Assembly: GCF_015209965.1 (NCBI RefSeq)
Contig: NZ_MU158690.1
Coordinates: forward strand, 581,897 to 645,896
Direction: 5' to 3'
Length of the DNA: 64,000 nucleotides
From: Sphingobacterium pedocola
Lineage (GTDB): Bacteria; Bacteroidota; Bacteroidia; Sphingobacteriales; Sphingobacteriaceae
Positions 17,673 to 28,526 of the stretch are shown one piece after another. A program made the translations under genes and the position numbers. The notes under the pieces were generated by a model that saw nothing but the letters and a program-made list of their open reading frames with translations, did no database searches and was not told where the DNA came from. Numbering within the stretch: the first letter of the stretch is position 1; each line of letters begins with the position of its first letter.

Positions 17673-19136
17673 TTAAACGTTTACTAATATATTTTCTATG
17701 GCTACGACTTCGCCTTGTTCTAATACAATCCGGTGTTCGATGCATTTTGGCAGTTGACTTTCATAATGGCCCACATAAATTAATGTTTTACCATATAGTA
17801 CCAATTCATCTACTACATCGTTAAAATACTGGGTTTGGTCACTATCCAAACCCTGGCAAGGTTCATCCAATACCAATAAAGGAGGATTTTTGATGATTGT
17901 TCTTGCGAGTAGCGCCAGACGTTGTTTGCCCAGCGGTAAGGTATGAAGCAATTGATTCTTGTATTCCGTTAAATCGAAAAAAGCCATCAATTCTTCAATC
18001 TGTTTTTGCTCCTTAAATTTAACATCGATAAACCAACCGATGCTATCGTAAAAGCCAGAAGCGATGGTGTGCCACACCGTCGCATTTTGGTCAAAATACC
18101 AATGCATCTCTGGAGAGATAAGTCCAATTTTTTGTTTTATGTCCCAAATACTCTCCCCCGAACCTCTCTTATTACCAAACAGATGGATATCCATTCCATA
18201 AGATTGCGGGTGATCGCCATTGATCAGACTCAGTAAAGTGGACTTACCAGATCCATTGGGGCCCTGTAAAACCCACTTTTCTCCGATCTTTACTTCCCAC
18301 GAAACATTTTTCAGTACGTTTTTTGCATCATAACGAATATGCACATCGTTTAATTGTACAATAGTGTCATACGGTGTATGCGGTACTTCTTTTAAAAATG
18401 TCGGCAAAGTTCTACGTTGACGTAAACTTTCTTTCGCAAATGCAAGGGGACTGCCAACCTCATCAATTTTTCCATCTCGCAGTTGCGCAAAACGATTAAT
18501 GGCGTTTGGAAGGGCGGTATCATTGCTGATAATAACTAAATGTACACCCTCTTCGGCTAGTTCATCAAGCCACTGGTTTAATACAATTCTTGAATTTTTA
18601 TCCAAGCCGGTATAAGGCTCGTCAATAATTAAAAGTTGCGGTTTGAGCCATAGGCCTTTCACCAATTGAAGCTTTTTGTGTTCGCCACTGGAAAGCTCAA
18701 TCAATTGCGATTGTTGCACATCGGCAAAGCCAAATTCAATCAATCTGTTTTCTATCTCCGAAAAATCTAAGTTTTCTTGCCGCGCGAAATGTTCCAACTC
18801 CGCTTTTACTGTTAATGTATTCTGTCCTTGGTGTTTATTATAGCGCTGTTGATAGTAGAAATTGCGGTCGCCCTCCAGGTTCGTAAATTGAAACCAATTG
18901 GAAATATAGTATGCTGTCGCAGGTAAATGACTTGTCGTATCGAAATCGATTCGTCTATTTCCACTTGTCGTCGTTACACCTGCAAGAGCCTTACCTAAGG
19001 TTGTTTTGCCCGTGCCGCTTTTACCACCGATAAGCCACTGTTGTCCTTTCTCGATAATCCACGAAAGATCATCCAATACGATTTGTATCCCATATTGAAC
19101 GGTAAGGTGCTGTATCTGGATAAAAGCTGTTGGCAT
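17673..19136 (-). CDS. ABC-type protein with two ATPase domains (ModF/PhrA-like)
   Basis: The 487-residue product carries two ABC ATPase domains and no membrane segment. Domain 1 has Walker A GGKSGTGKTTLG, signature LSSGEHKKLQL and Walker B LLIIDEPYTGLD; domain 2 has Walker A GPNGSGKSTLLS, a weak signature LPLGKQRLALL and Walker B LLVLDEPCQGLD. Length and architecture match E. coli ModF-type proteins, whose role is poorly defined; no molybdate genes lie here. Its ATG overlaps the leuD stop codon (TAATG) and it ends 7 bp before leuB, so it is translationally coupled inside the leucine operon. The job there is unknown. It is not an EttA/Uup-type ribosomal factor by its termini, but that was judged by eye. 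Confidence 0.88.
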   Translation of the reverse strand: MPTAFIQIQHLTVQYGIQIVLDDLSWIIEKGQQWLIGGKSGTGKTTLGKALAGVTTTSGNRRIDFDTTSHLPATAYYISNWFQFTNLEGDRNFYYQQRYNKHQGQNTLTVKAELEHFARQENLDFSEIENRLIEFGFADVQQSQLIELSSGEHKKLQLVKGLWLKPQLLIIDEPYTGLDKNSRIVLNQWLDELAEEGVHLVIISNDTALPNAINRFAQLRDGKIDEVGSPLAFAKESLRQRRTLPTFLKEVPHTPYDTIVQLNDVHIRYDAKNVLKNVSWEVKIGEKWVLQGPNGSGKSTLLSLINGDHPQSYGMDIHLFGNKRGSGESIWDIKQKIGLISPEMHWYFDQNATVWHTIASGFYDSIGWFIDVKFKEQKQIEELMAFFDLTEYKNQLLHTLPLGKQRLALLARTIIKNPPLLVLDEPCQGLDSDQTQYFNDVVDELVLYGKTLIYVGHYESQLPKCIEHRIVLEQGEVVAIENILVNV

Positions 19137-19720
19137 TATCTATTTTGTTCGAATTGTTCTACTAATTCCTTTTGACTTAATATATAGTCTATATCATCAT
19201 ATCCATTAATTAAACAGGACTTCTTGTATGGGTTTATTTCAAATATGTATTGATCCCCTGTAGCAGGTAATGTTACTGACTGTGCTTCTAAATCAACAAC
19301 CAGCTCGGCTGCGGGATTGGTAAAGACCACATCAAATATCTTTTCCAAAAAAGCGTCTGGAACCTGAATCGGCAATACACCATTGTTCAGGGCATTTCCT
19401 TTGAAGATATCTGCAAAGAATGAACTGATAACCACGTCAAATCCATAATCTTGAATTGCCCAGGCAGCGTGTTCCCGTGAAGAACCACAGCCAAAATTTT
19501 TGCCAGCTACTAGAATTTTTCCGTTAAAGATCGGATTGTTCAACACAAAATCTGCTTTTGGTTGATTGTCCGCTTCATATCGCCAATCACGAAATAGATT
19601 ATCACCAAATCCGTCACGGGTCGTTGCTTTTAAGAAACGAGCTGGAATAATCTGATCGGTATCAATATTTTCAATCGGTAGGGGTACTACCCTTGAACTT
19701 AATGTTTCAAATTTTTTCAT
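19136..19720 (-). CDS. leuD: 3-isopropylmalate dehydratase, small subunit
   Basis: The start chosen is the ATG at 19720 ([15 protein letters not shown]), giving 194 residues; a frame extending to 19747 adds nine residues with no support. The swivelling-domain motifs are visible: [33 protein letters not shown] and [13 protein letters not shown]. With LeuC it isomerises 2-isopropylmalate to 3-isopropylmalate. It follows leuC by about 95 bp, and its stop overlaps the start of the ABC ATPase gene by one base. Length matches the long LeuD form of bacteria. Confidence 0.96.
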   Translation of the reverse strand: MKKFETLSSRVVPLPIENIDTDQIIPARFLKATTRDGFGDNLFRDWRYEADNQPKADFVLNNPIFNGKILVAGKNFGCGSSREHAAWAIQDYGFDVVISSFFADIFKGNALNNGVLPIQVPDAFLEKIFDVVFTNPAAELVVDLEAQSVTLPATGDQYIFEINPYKKSCLINGYDDIDYILSQKELVEQFEQNR

Positions 19721-19815
19721 TTTTTTAAGTAAAAAGTCAAATGGCAAAGAGAGACCGCAGGTATGGCTTAAGCTTTACGATCAAAATCTCAATACTCAAT
19801 ACTAATATCTCAATA

Positions 19816-21213
19816 CTAAATTAATTCCCTTACATCGACAATCTTACCCGTAACAGCAGCTGCAGCAGCGGTAAGCGGGCTCACTAGCATGGTACGTGCA
19901 TTGGGGCCTTGACGACCTTCAAAGTTTCTATTCGAAGTGGAGACACAATATTTTCCTGCTGGAATTTTATCTTCGTTCATACCCAGACAAGCCGAACAGC
20001 CGGGTTCACGAAGTTGAAAACCAGCTGTTTCAAACACCTTATCGATCCCCTCCAGTTTGGCTTGTGCTTCTACCTGTTTAGAACCCGGTACAATCCAGAC
20101 TTCTACATTAGAAGCTTTTTGTTTCCCTTGTACAAAAGCGGCTACTTCACGTAAATCTTCAATGCGCGAGTTCGTGCAACTTCCGATGAAAACATAATCA
20201 ACTGGTTTGCCGATTACCTCCTCGCCATCTTGAAATCCCATATAATCCAATGCCTTCTGATAAGACGGACGTTCAGATTCAGGTTGAGCAACTGTAGTCG
20301 GAATATGTTCGGTAATACCCATGCCCATACCCGGATTTGTACCATACGTAATCATCGGTTGGATATCTGCCGCATCGAATGTCAGCACGGAATCAAATGT
20401 TGCGTCATCATCCGAATATAATGTCTTCCAATAAGCCAATGATTTTTCCCATTCTGCGTCTTTAGGAGCAAATTCACGGCCATTTACATAGTCAAATGTA
20501 ATTTGATCTGGAGCAATCAGTCCGCCTCGTGCACCCATTTCAATACTCATGTTACAGATGGTCATCCGGGCCTCCATGCTCAATGAACGAATAGCCGATC
20601 CGGCATACTCGATGAAGTATCCAGTACCTCCAGCTGCGGAAATTTTAGCAATAATATATAAGATAATATCTTTTGCGCCCACGCCTTTTTCCAGTTCACC
20701 ATTCACCTCGATTTTCATCGTTTTTGGTTTTTGCTGCAATAGGCATTGCGTCGCAAAAACTTGTTCCACTTGGGAAGTCCCAATACCAAAAGCAATTGCG
20801 CCAAATGCACCATGGGTAGATGTATGGCTATCACCACATACCATTGTTTTGCCGGGTAAGGTGATACCTAATTCAGGTCCTATAACGTGAACAATACCTT
20901 GATAGGGATGGCCCAGGCCATATAACTCAATACCAAATTCAGCGCAGTTTTTAGTGAGCATATCCACTTGATAACGGGATAGTTCTTCTTTGATAGGAAG
21001 GTGTTGATTTAAAGTCGGGACATTATGGTCGGCGGTTGCTACCGTTTGTTGTGGACGTAACACCGGAAGACCTCTTTTGCGTAATCCATCAAATGCCTGA
21101 GGAGATGTTACCTCATGGATCAAGTGGGTGTCGATATATAAAATATCTGGAAACCCTTCTTGACGTTTGACGACATGTGCATCCCAAATTTTTTCGACTA
21201 ATGTTTTTCCCAT
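19816..21213 (-). CDS. leuC: 3-isopropylmalate dehydratase, large subunit
   Basis: The 465-residue subunit belongs to the aconitase family. It has the 4Fe-4S ligands in [17 protein letters not shown] and in [16 protein letters not shown], the [20 protein letters not shown] motif and the C-terminal [13 protein letters not shown] motif. It works with LeuD encoded next. It lies 89 bp downstream of ilvC, across an 11-bp hairpin. Length matches the family and all cluster cysteines are present, so it should be active. Confidence 0.97.
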   Translation of the reverse strand: MGKTLVEKIWDAHVVKRQEGFPDILYIDTHLIHEVTSPQAFDGLRKRGLPVLRPQQTVATADHNVPTLNQHLPIKEELSRYQVDMLTKNCAEFGIELYGLGHPYQGIVHVIGPELGITLPGKTMVCGDSHTSTHGAFGAIAFGIGTSQVEQVFATQCLLQQKPKTMKIEVNGELEKGVGAKDIILYIIAKISAAGGTGYFIEYAGSAIRSLSMEARMTICNMSIEMGARGGLIAPDQITFDYVNGREFAPKDAEWEKSLAYWKTLYSDDDATFDSVLTFDAADIQPMITYGTNPGMGMGITEHIPTTVAQPESERPSYQKALDYMGFQDGEEVIGKPVDYVFIGSCTNSRIEDLREVAAFVQGKQKASNVEVWIVPGSKQVEAQAKLEGIDKVFETAGFQLREPGCSACLGMNEDKIPAGKYCVSTSNRNFEGRQGPNARTMLVSPLTAAAAAVTGKIVDVRELI

Positions 21214-21247
21214 GTTTCTCTCTTTCTCTATGTTGTTGTAAATTTTA

Positions 21248-21280
21248 TAAGGGGTAAAATAAAAAGCAATTTACCCCTTA
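21248..21280 (-). repeat. Perfect 11-bp inverted repeat in the ilvC-leuC gap
   Basis: TAAGGGGTAAA (21248-21258) and TTTACCCCTTA (21270-21280) form an 11-bp stem with an 11-nt loop. On the minus strand it is followed by TAAAATTT, a weak tail, so partial termination between the valine and leucine halves of the operon is possible but unproven. Confidence 0.55.
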
Positions 21281-21302
21281 TTCACGATCTAGAATTCTGT
21301 AA

Positions 21303-22784
21303 TTAGATCGTTTTTATCGTTTTCATTGCCGTCATCGCTTTACGTAGTTTTCTACCGACGATTTCAACCGGGTGGTCTCGTAAAAGTTCATTTACCTGTA
21401 CTAGTTTTACATTATCTACAGAGCCATCTTTTCCATCATTAAAGTTTTTACCAACCAGCTCCGTGTCTACTTTTTTCATGAAGTCTGCCAATAGCGGTTT
21501 ACAGGCCTGGTCAAATAAATAACATCCGTATTCCGCTGTATCCGAAATAACACGGTTCATTTCGAATAATTTTTTACGTGCAATCGTATTTGCGATCAAC
21601 GGAGTTTCGTGTAATGACTCGTAGTAAGCAGATTCAGCTTTGATACCCGCTTCAACCATTGTCTCGAACGCCAATTCAACACCAGCTCTTACGAAAGCAA
21701 CCATTAATGTGTAGTTGTCAAAATATTCTTGCTCAGCAATTTTTACATCGCCCGCGGGTGTTTTTTCAAAAGCCGTTTCTCCTGTTTCCGCTCTCCATTT
21801 TAACAAATTAGCATCGCCGTTCGCCCAGTCTTCCATCATTGTTTTTGAGAATTCACCGGAGATGATATCATCTTGGTGTTTTTGGAACAACGGACGCATA
21901 ATATCTTTTAATTCCTCCGAGATCTCAAAAGCTTTGAGCTTTGCCGGATTGCTCAAGCGATCCAACATACCGCTCACACCACCATGCTTTAATGCTTCTG
22001 TGATTACTTCAACCCCGTATTGTACCAATTTAGAAGCGTATCCTGCGTCTATTCCCTTTTCGACCATTTTGTCGAAAGAAAGAATAGAACCCGTTTGTAA
22101 CAAACCACAAAGGATAGTTTGTTCGCCCATTAAGTCAGATTTTACTTCCGCTACGAATGAGGATTTCAACACACCCGCACGGTCGCCACCTGTACCCACG
22201 CAGTACGCTTTGGCTTCAGCCCAACCTTTACCTTGAGGATCATTTTCGGGATGAACGGCAATTAAGGTGGGTACGCCAAAACCTCTTAAATATTCTGCAC
22301 GTACCTCAGATCCCGGACATTTAGGCGCCACCATGATGACGGTTAAGTCTTTACGGATTTGCATGCCCTCTTCCACAATATTGAAACCATGTGAATACGA
22401 TAAGGTTGCACCTTGTTTCATCAACGGCATTACTGCATTGATGACAGAAGTATGTTGTTTATCTGGAGTTAAATTGATCACAAGATCCGCTGTAGGAATT
22501 AGTTCTTCGTATGTTCCTACGTTGAAATTGTTGTCCGTTGCGTTTTTCCAAGAATCTCTTTTTTGTTCAATAGCTTCTTTACGTAATGTGTAAGACACAT
22601 CTAATCCGCTATCTCTTAAGTTTAAACCTTGGTTTAGACCTTGAGCGCCACATCCTACAATTACAATCTTTTTACCTTTTAAAGCTTGTACGCCATCTGC
22701 GAATTCTGATGAATCCATAAATTCTGCTTGTCCTAACTGTCTTAGTTGTTCTCTAAGAGGTAATGTGTTGAAATAATTTGCCAT
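21303..22784 (-). CDS. ilvC: Ketol-acid reductoisomerase, class II
   Basis: The 493-residue enzyme converts acetolactate or acetohydroxybutyrate to the dihydroxy acids, using NADPH. The Rossmann motif is [10 protein letters not shown] (44-53) and the metal-binding helical region follows in two knotted C-terminal repeats; the length (about 490 rather than 330) places it in the long class II group shared with E. coli. Residues [18 protein letters not shown] match the conserved metal-site region. It follows the DinB-like gene and precedes leuC. The start has a spaced A-rich leader, and an ATACTTTGTACTAAATAC spacer motif lies upstream. Confidence 0.97.
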   Translation of the reverse strand: MANYFNTLPLREQLRQLGQAEFMDSSEFADGVQALKGKKIVIVGCGAQGLNQGLNLRDSGLDVSYTLRKEAIEQKRDSWKNATDNNFNVGTYEELIPTADLVINLTPDKQHTSVINAVMPLMKQGATLSYSHGFNIVEEGMQIRKDLTVIMVAPKCPGSEVRAEYLRGFGVPTLIAVHPENDPQGKGWAEAKAYCVGTGGDRAGVLKSSFVAEVKSDLMGEQTILCGLLQTGSILSFDKMVEKGIDAGYASKLVQYGVEVITEALKHGGVSGMLDRLSNPAKLKAFEISEELKDIMRPLFQKHQDDIISGEFSKTMMEDWANGDANLLKWRAETGETAFEKTPAGDVKIAEQEYFDNYTLMVAFVRAGVELAFETMVEAGIKAESAYYESLHETPLIANTIARKKLFEMNRVISDTAEYGCYLFDQACKPLLADFMKKVDTELVGKNFNDGKDGSVDNVKLVQVNELLRDHPVEIVGRKLRKAMTAMKTIKTI

Positions 22785-22898
22785 TTTCTTTTATCAGTGT
22801 TTAGTATTTAGTACAAAGTATGGAGATTCCTATAGCGTTTACGAATGACCTCTATTTTCTATTGTAATCTCTTGTTCTTTAATTTTTATCCTTGTTCC

Positions 22899-23366
22899 TT
22901 AATCCCTTTTGATTATCCGTCTTTGTGCCAGAGCATAACCAAAATGAAGATTATCATGACCTATAGTAGTGGTAATGACATCCTCAATAGTTGGCATGAT
23001 CTCTTTATACGTATCGGTTGCAAACGGAGTGATTTCTGTAAAAACACCGGCATAATAGTCTTTTTCTATCTGTTCAACCGTTTGGATAGCCAATACTTTC
23101 AAATTATCGACTTCTTCTTGTGTAACGGGATACGCCGGTTTGGTTCCTTTCGTATAAGCTGCGCCATATTTAACGATATAATTGGGTTGTACTCCTGTAC
23201 GAAGATAACACAGCCCCTGAGTTGCAACGACAATATGCCCAAAATTCCAGATGATATTGTTGTTAAATCCTTCGGGAATATGGTTCAGCTCTTGAATATT
23301 GAACCTGTCTATTAAGGTAATAAAGGCCTTACGCGCCTGTATAATGTATTTGAATGTCTTTTCCAT
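22899..23366 (-). CDS. DinB-family four-helix protein
   Basis: The 155-residue product fits the DinB/DUF664-type fold, with the metal-binding histidines at His-44 (WNFGHIVVATQG) and His-137/His-141 (GHDNLHFGYAL). These proteins are putative metal-dependent enzymes, some linked to thiol chemistry, with no firm general function. No signal peptide is present, so it is cytoplasmic. It sits between ilvN and ilvC in the same orientation, and the spacers on either side share two motifs, AAGGAACAAGGATAAAA and ATACTTTGTACTAAATAC, which suggests it was added to the operon. Nothing ties it to amino-acid synthesis directly. Confidence 0.82.
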   Translation of the reverse strand: MEKTFKYIIQARKAFITLIDRFNIQELNHIPEGFNNNIIWNFGHIVVATQGLCYLRTGVQPNYIVKYGAAYTKGTKPAYPVTQEEVDNLKVLAIQTVEQIEKDYYAGVFTEITPFATDTYKEIMPTIEDVITTTIGHDNLHFGYALAQRRIIKRD

Positions 23367-23454
23367 TTTTTGGTATTGCGTATTTAGTACAAAGTATTGA
23401 GACTTGCGTGGTTTGTAAACAAGTCTTTTATCCTTGTTCCTTCATCTCTGCTCC

Positions 23455-24045
23455 TTACATTGTAAAAACATTGTCCTGTTGATCGAGGAACTCGTTTTCC
23501 ACGATTTCTGGCGAAGGCTCTGTTTTCTCGAACTGAATTAATTTCGAGTGGAAGCCAGCGCTTTCCTTAATGATAGCGATACGCGCTCCGCGCACGAATT
23601 CAATGAGCTTATATTTACCCAACTCCTCCGTTAATCGATCGATCTCCTCACGATGGCCGGCAGTTTCAAAAACGATATAGTCGTTACGTATTACCACTAC
23701 ATTTGCGCCGTACTGGCGTAATAACCGCTCGACATACGCCTTCTCCGCGATCACATGTGCAGGTACTTTATATAAAGCCTGCTCTTGCCAGATCAATTCA
23801 TCATTCGTGTTGAAATATGCTTTCAGTACTTCCACCTGTTTTTCAATCTGACGGCATAGCTTACGCACTACTTCTTCAGATTCGGTAATTAAAATAGTAA
23901 AGCGATGAATGCCGTCTACTTCAGAGGGAGAGGTGTTTAAGCTCTCAATATTAATTTTACGCCTCGAAAAAATCCCGGAGATACGTCCTATCATACCGAT
24001 AGAGTTCTCTGTATATAAGGTGATGGTATATTCTTGTTTTTCCAT
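23455..24045 (-). CDS. ilvN: Acetolactate synthase, small (regulatory) subunit
   Basis: The 196-residue subunit opens with an ACT domain, YTITLYTENSIGMIGRISGI and RRKINIESLNTSPSEVDGIH, which binds valine in the family, and continues with the C-terminal activation domain. It starts 2 bp after the ilvB stop, so the two subunits are almost certainly translated together. The length is that of full-size regulatory subunits (160-200), longer than E. coli IlvN. It should confer valine feedback inhibition on the holoenzyme. Confidence 0.95.
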   Translation of the reverse strand: MEKQEYTITLYTENSIGMIGRISGIFSRRKINIESLNTSPSEVDGIHRFTILITESEEVVRKLCRQIEKQVEVLKAYFNTNDELIWQEQALYKVPAHVIAEKAYVERLLRQYGANVVVIRNDYIVFETAGHREEIDRLTEELGKYKLIEFVRGARIAIIKESAGFHSKLIQFEKTEPSPEIVENEFLDQQDNVFTM

Positions 24046-24047
24046 TT

Positions 24048-25787
24048 TTACTTCAATCTAATTTCCGATACAGATGTGCCTTGCGCTACCATAGGGAACA
24101 CATTGTTTTCCTTACCTACCATTACTTCCAAAAGATAAGAGCCGTCGTGATCTAACATTGTCTTTAGTGCATTGCGTAAATCTTTACGTTCTGAAATTTT
24201 GTTGCCATCTATATAATACCCTTTTGCCACCGCTACGAAGTCAGGACTTGTAATATTTACGAAAGAATAGCGTCTGTCATGGAAGAGCTGCTGCCATTGA
24301 CGCACCATCCCCAAAAATTCATTGTTTAGAATTAAGATTTTGACTTTAGCACCAAATTGCATAATTGTTCCCAGTTCCTGAATAGTCATTTGGATACCAC
24401 CATCCCCAATGATGGCCACCACGTCACGGTCTGGAGCACCATACCAAGCGCCAATAGCTGCGGGTAATCCAAATCCCATAGTTCCTAATCCTCCCGAAGT
24501 AACATTGGAATTGGAAGAGTTAAATTTAGCATAGCGGCAGGTTACCATTTGGTGCTGACCAACATCTGTAACGATTACCGCATTACCGCCGGTCAGTTCG
24601 TTCAATACGTTAATGACCTCACCCATGGTCATCACATCACTTGTCGGGTTAAGTTCGTCGTAGATTACCTCTTTTATCTCCTCTTTTTCCAGTTCGCGGA
24701 ATTCTTGAAGCCAGTTACTGTGATCCACTCGGCTGATTAAATTGGTCAAGAGCGGTAAAGTTTCCTTACAATCTCCCCAAACAGGCACCGTAGCTTTTAC
24801 GTTTTTGTCGATCTCTGCAGGATCAATATCCAAATGAACTACTTTAGCTTGTTTTGCATACTTGTCCAAACGTCCAGTTACCCGATCATCAAATCGCATA
24901 CCTATGGCAATTAAAACATCACATTCGTTGGTCATGACATTAGGCGCATAGTTTCCGTGCATGCCCAACATACCAACGTGCTGTGGGTGGTCTGTTTCTA
25001 GCGCACTCAGACCCATTACAGTTGTAGCAGCAGGAAATCCTCCTTTTTCAATGAAATTTTTGAACTCTTGCTCTGCCTTTCCTAAGATAACACCTTGGCC
25101 AAAGATTACGAATGGTTTTTTCGCTTCATTGATCAATTGAGCCGCCTGCTCGACATATTCATGACGAACGATAGGTTTAGGCCGGTAACTCCGGATATGA
25201 TTACAGAATTCGTAGCCTTTATAATCGAATAATTGCAACTGTGCATTTTTAGTAATGTCGATCAATACGGGGCCAGGTCGACCTGTGCGTGCAATATAAA
25301 AAGCCTTCGCCAGTACACCTGGAATTTCGGTGGCATCTGTCACTTGATAGTTCCATTTTGTAACAGGTGTCGTAATATTAATAACATCTGTTTCCTGGAA
25401 AGCATCTGTTCCGAGTAAAGAGGCGAAGACCTGTCCGGTGATGCAGACAATAGGGTTGCTATCGATCATGGCATCTGCTAATCCAGTGACTAGATTAGTC
25501 GCACCAGGGCCACTCGTAGCAAAAGCGACACCTACACGATTTGATGTTCGCGCATAACCTTGTGCCGCATGGATTCCTCCTTGTTCGTGGCGCACGAGGA
25601 TATGGGTCAATTTATCATTGTAATCGTATAAGGCATCATAGATTGGCATAATAGCGCCACCCGGATATCCAAAAATGGTATCTACCCCTTCATGGATCAA
25701 GGCCTCTAAGACCGCTTGCGAACCGCTCAATTGTTGTGTAGTAGCGGGAGCAGTTTGTTCCTTTTCCGTTTTTTCCAGTGTACTCAT
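24048..25787 (-). CDS. ilvB: Acetolactate synthase, large (catalytic) subunit
   Basis: The 579-residue thiamine-diphosphate enzyme makes acetolactate or acetohydroxybutyrate from pyruvate. The catalytic Glu is Glu-68 in VRHEQGGIHAAQGYAR, followed by ATSGPGATNLVTGLADA; the ThDP/Mg motif is IIGDGGIQMTIQELGTI with ILNNEFLGMVRQWQ. Domain order (PYR, middle, PP) and length match biosynthetic enzymes. Its stop is 2 bp before ilvN. The upstream gap to ilvD (110 bp) holds an AT-rich spacer with repeated ATCTAA motifs and no clear promoter. Confidence 0.97.
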   Translation of the reverse strand: MSTLEKTEKEQTAPATTQQLSGSQAVLEALIHEGVDTIFGYPGGAIMPIYDALYDYNDKLTHILVRHEQGGIHAAQGYARTSNRVGVAFATSGPGATNLVTGLADAMIDSNPIVCITGQVFASLLGTDAFQETDVINITTPVTKWNYQVTDATEIPGVLAKAFYIARTGRPGPVLIDITKNAQLQLFDYKGYEFCNHIRSYRPKPIVRHEYVEQAAQLINEAKKPFVIFGQGVILGKAEQEFKNFIEKGGFPAATTVMGLSALETDHPQHVGMLGMHGNYAPNVMTNECDVLIAIGMRFDDRVTGRLDKYAKQAKVVHLDIDPAEIDKNVKATVPVWGDCKETLPLLTNLISRVDHSNWLQEFRELEKEEIKEVIYDELNPTSDVMTMGEVINVLNELTGGNAVIVTDVGQHQMVTCRYAKFNSSNSNVTSGGLGTMGFGLPAAIGAWYGAPDRDVVAIIGDGGIQMTIQELGTIMQFGAKVKILILNNEFLGMVRQWQQLFHDRRYSFVNITSPDFVAVAKGYYIDGNKISERKDLRNALKTMLDHDGSYLLEVMVGKENNVFPMVAQGTSVSEIRLK

Positions 25788-25897
25788 TTTTTCAGTATTT
25801 AGATATTAGATTTGAGAAGTTAGATTTGATATACTGTCTAATTCTTCTCCATTTTCTAGTTTATAGTACTTAAATTGAAAGCCTATCTCATGTCTGA

Positions 25898-27598
25898 TTA
25901 CAAATCCGTCACACAGCCCTGTGAAGCATCAGCAACAGTTTTTGCGTATTTGTACAATACACCCTTTGTTACTTTTAATGCTGGTTGTGTCCATGTAGCA
26001 CGACGGCTGGCAATCTCCTCTTCTGGTACGTTTAGATTCAACGTATTATTTACCGCATCGATTTCGATAATATCGTCATCCTTTACCAACCCGATCAGCC
26101 CGCCTTCGTAAGCTTCCGGAGTGATGTGTCCTACGACAAAGCCGTGGGTACCACCAGAGAAACGACCGTCGGTAATTAAGGCGATAGACTTGCCTAGCCC
26201 CGCACCGATAATCAAAGCGGTAGGTTTCAACATCTCAGGCATTCCAGGAGCTCCTTTGGGGCCTTCATTCTTGATTACGACAACATCGCCCGGTTTAATT
26301 CTGCCTGATGAAACACCTGCCACCAAATCGTGTTCGCCATCAAATACACGGGCAGGACCGCTAAATTTCTCCCCTTCTTTACCCGATATTTTCGCAACAG
26401 AACCTTTTTCTGCTAGATTACCGTATAGAATCTGCAAATGCCCTGTCGCTTTAATCGGGTTGTCCAGTTTTTGAATAATTGGTTGGTTATAATCAATCAC
26501 CGATTTTACGCCCTCTAAATTTTCAGCCAGTGTTTTGCCCGTTACCGTTAAGCAATCCCCGTGCAACAGACCTTCATCCAACAGGTAGCGCAGCACGGCA
26601 GGCACACCACCGTACTGGTGTAAATCTTGCATTAAATATTTGCCAGATGGTTTGAAGTCTGCCAATACCGGAGTTTCATCCGACATCCGTTGGAAATCAT
26701 CTTGTGTAATGTCTACACCTACTGATTTACCAATAGCAATAAAGTGCAGTACCGCATTTGTAGAACCTCCTAATATAACGATGGTACGAATGGCATTTTC
26801 AAAAGCTTTCCGCGTCATGATGTCAGACGGCTTTATGTCTTTTTCTAAAAGAATTTTGATATATTTTCCAGCTTCAAGGCATTCGTCTTGTTTTTCTGTA
26901 GATACGGCCGGATTGGAAGAGGAGTAAGGCAAGCTCATTCCCAAAGCTTCAATTGCCGAAGCCATTGTATTAGCCGTATACATACCTCCGCATGCCCCTG
27001 CTCCCGGGCAAGTGTGTCTGATTACGCCATCGTAGTCTTCATCCGAAATAGTACCTGCTATTTTCTTACCCAATGCTTCGAAAGCAGACACAATATTTAA
27101 TTCCTCCCCTTTATAGTGTCCCGGGGCAATCGTACCACCATATACCATAATGGCCGGACGGTCTAGGCGACCCATTGCCATAATAGCTCCAGGCATATTC
27201 TTATCACAACCTGGAATGGCAATTACTCCATCGTAATATTGTCCACCACAGATGGTTTCGATGCTATCTGCAATGACATCACGAGATACTAAGGAATAAC
27301 GCATACCATCAGTGCCATTACTCATACCATCGCTGACACCGATCGTGCCAAACGTTAAGCCTACTAGGTCGTTGGCCCATACGCCCTTTTTTACGACCTG
27401 TGCCAAATCGTTCAAATGCATATTACACGTGTTACCATCGTAACCCATACTTGCGATACCCACTTGCGCTTTTTCCATATCCGCATCGGTCAATCCGATT
27501 CCATACAACATGGCTTTGGCCGCCGGTTGTGTTTTGTCTTGTGTAAAAATACGGCTATACTTGTTTAATACGTTTGTGCTGTCAGATGATGACTTCAT
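25898..27598 (-). CDS. ilvD: Dihydroxy-acid dehydratase
   Basis: The 566-residue enzyme dehydrates the dihydroxy acids to 2-oxoisovalerate and 2-oxo-3-methylvalerate. The three Fe-S cysteines are visible: Cys-58 (DGNTCNMHL), Cys-131 ([13 protein letters not shown]) and one in [16 protein letters not shown]. Three cysteines of this spacing point to a 2Fe-2S type centre, as in plant and many bacterial enzymes. The C-terminal [19 protein letters not shown] motif is present. The start codon lies 17 bp inside the end of ilvE, so the two genes overlap and are probably translationally coupled. Confidence 0.97.
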   Translation of the reverse strand: MKSSSDSTNVLNKYSRIFTQDKTQPAAKAMLYGIGLTDADMEKAQVGIASMGYDGNTCNMHLNDLAQVVKKGVWANDLVGLTFGTIGVSDGMSNGTDGMRYSLVSRDVIADSIETICGGQYYDGVIAIPGCDKNMPGAIMAMGRLDRPAIMVYGGTIAPGHYKGEELNIVSAFEALGKKIAGTISDEDYDGVIRHTCPGAGACGGMYTANTMASAIEALGMSLPYSSSNPAVSTEKQDECLEAGKYIKILLEKDIKPSDIMTRKAFENAIRTIVILGGSTNAVLHFIAIGKSVGVDITQDDFQRMSDETPVLADFKPSGKYLMQDLHQYGGVPAVLRYLLDEGLLHGDCLTVTGKTLAENLEGVKSVIDYNQPIIQKLDNPIKATGHLQILYGNLAEKGSVAKISGKEGEKFSGPARVFDGEHDLVAGVSSGRIKPGDVVVIKNEGPKGAPGMPEMLKPTALIIGAGLGKSIALITDGRFSGGTHGFVVGHITPEAYEGGLIGLVKDDDIIEIDAVNNTLNLNVPEEEIASRRATWTQPALKVTKGVLYKYAKTVADASQGCVTDL

Positions 27599-28472
27599 AA
27601 TTCTCTTGCTCTAATACTAAATTTTTATATTTTCTTTGGATAGATGCTCCTATTGTATGCTCCCAAGGCTCTTGGTACAACACATGATCCACTTGTTTTA
27701 CACCAATGATCCCCGCTGCTGTGCCACTTAGAAAAGCACTGTCAGCCTGATAAACATCTTCGACCGTTAGTTTCTTCTCAATGAGCTCAAAGTTTAGATC
27801 TTTACAAATATCAATTACCGTTTGACGGGTGATGCCCGGGAAGATGTTTTCCAATGGCGGTGTGTAAATTTTGAAATCCTTTTCTATAAATATATTCTCA
27901 CTGGATGCCTGTGCCACAAAACCCTCTTGATCTAATAGTAGCGCCTCATCAAATCCATTTTTAATTGCCCCGCTTGTGGCCATGATAGAATTGATGTACT
28001 GTCCCGATATTTTGACATCTACGCGGAATGATTTTGGGCTAGGGCGTTCAATACTGGAGATGTTTACTTTTAATAAATTCTGGCCCAAGTATGGTCCCCA
28101 TTCCCATGCGGCTATCATCATATTGGCGTCGTCAGACGAAGTCAAATGCATGTTGGAACCAGAAAAAACCAAAGGTCTAATATAAGCGGATCTTAAATTA
28201 TTAGCCGCCAATAGTTCATATGTTTTTTCGATCAACACCCGGTTATTCCAAGAATAGGGCAGGTTAATGGCATTGCATGATTTTTCTAAACGCTCAAAAT
28301 GTTCTTCAGCTTTGAATATTCGGGTGCCATTGTGTGTACTGTATGACCGGAGTCCCTCAAAAGCACCATATCCATAGTGAAGTGATTGACCAAATAGATC
28401 AATGCTAGCACTATGTGCTTTCACAAACTCGCCATTTAAATAAATTAAAGTGTTCTGATTGTAATACTGCAT
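27582..28472 (-). CDS. ilvE: Branched-chain amino-acid aminotransferase (class IV)
   Basis: The start chosen is the ATG at 28472 ([17 protein letters not shown], 296 residues), with AGGAAAA upstream; a longer frame to 28529 would begin upstream of the predicted transcription start. The fold-type IV pattern is visible: [15 protein letters not shown] Lys-154 ([12 protein letters not shown]), and [18 protein letters not shown]. At the place where relatives have a Glu contacting the PLP ring nitrogen (YISEGAGEN in E. coli), this protein has Gln-188. It carries out the last step of valine, leucine and isoleucine synthesis. As first gene of the operon it overlaps ilvD by 17 bp. A D-amino-acid aminotransferase or lyase activity is less likely given the context. 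Confidence 0.9.
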   Translation of the reverse strand: MQYYNQNTLIYLNGEFVKAHSASIDLFGQSLHYGYGAFEGLRSYSTHNGTRIFKAEEHFERLEKSCNAINLPYSWNNRVLIEKTYELLAANNLRSAYIRPLVFSGSNMHLTSSDDANMMIAAWEWGPYLGQNLLKVNISSIERPSPKSFRVDVKISGQYINSIMATSGAIKNGFDEALLLDQEGFVAQASSENIFIEKDFKIYTPPLENIFPGITRQTVIDICKDLNFELIEKKLTVEDVYQADSAFLSGTAAGIIGVKQVDHVLYQEPWEHTIGASIQRKYKNLVLEQENYEVII

Positions 28473-28526
28473 TTTTCCTGGTTTCTTTTTTGATGAAGAG
28501 CTCCTCCCAAAAGCTCTTATGTCAAT

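Noticed and set aside
16407..17824. Several plus-strand frames of 80-180 residues opposite leuB and its neighbours
   Set aside because: They lie antisense to firmly assigned enzymes and show codon-mirror composition (Ser, Ala, Arg rich), with no domain.
21715..22593. Long plus-strand frames opposite ilvC
   Set aside because: They are the reverse-complement shadow of a conserved 493-residue enzyme.
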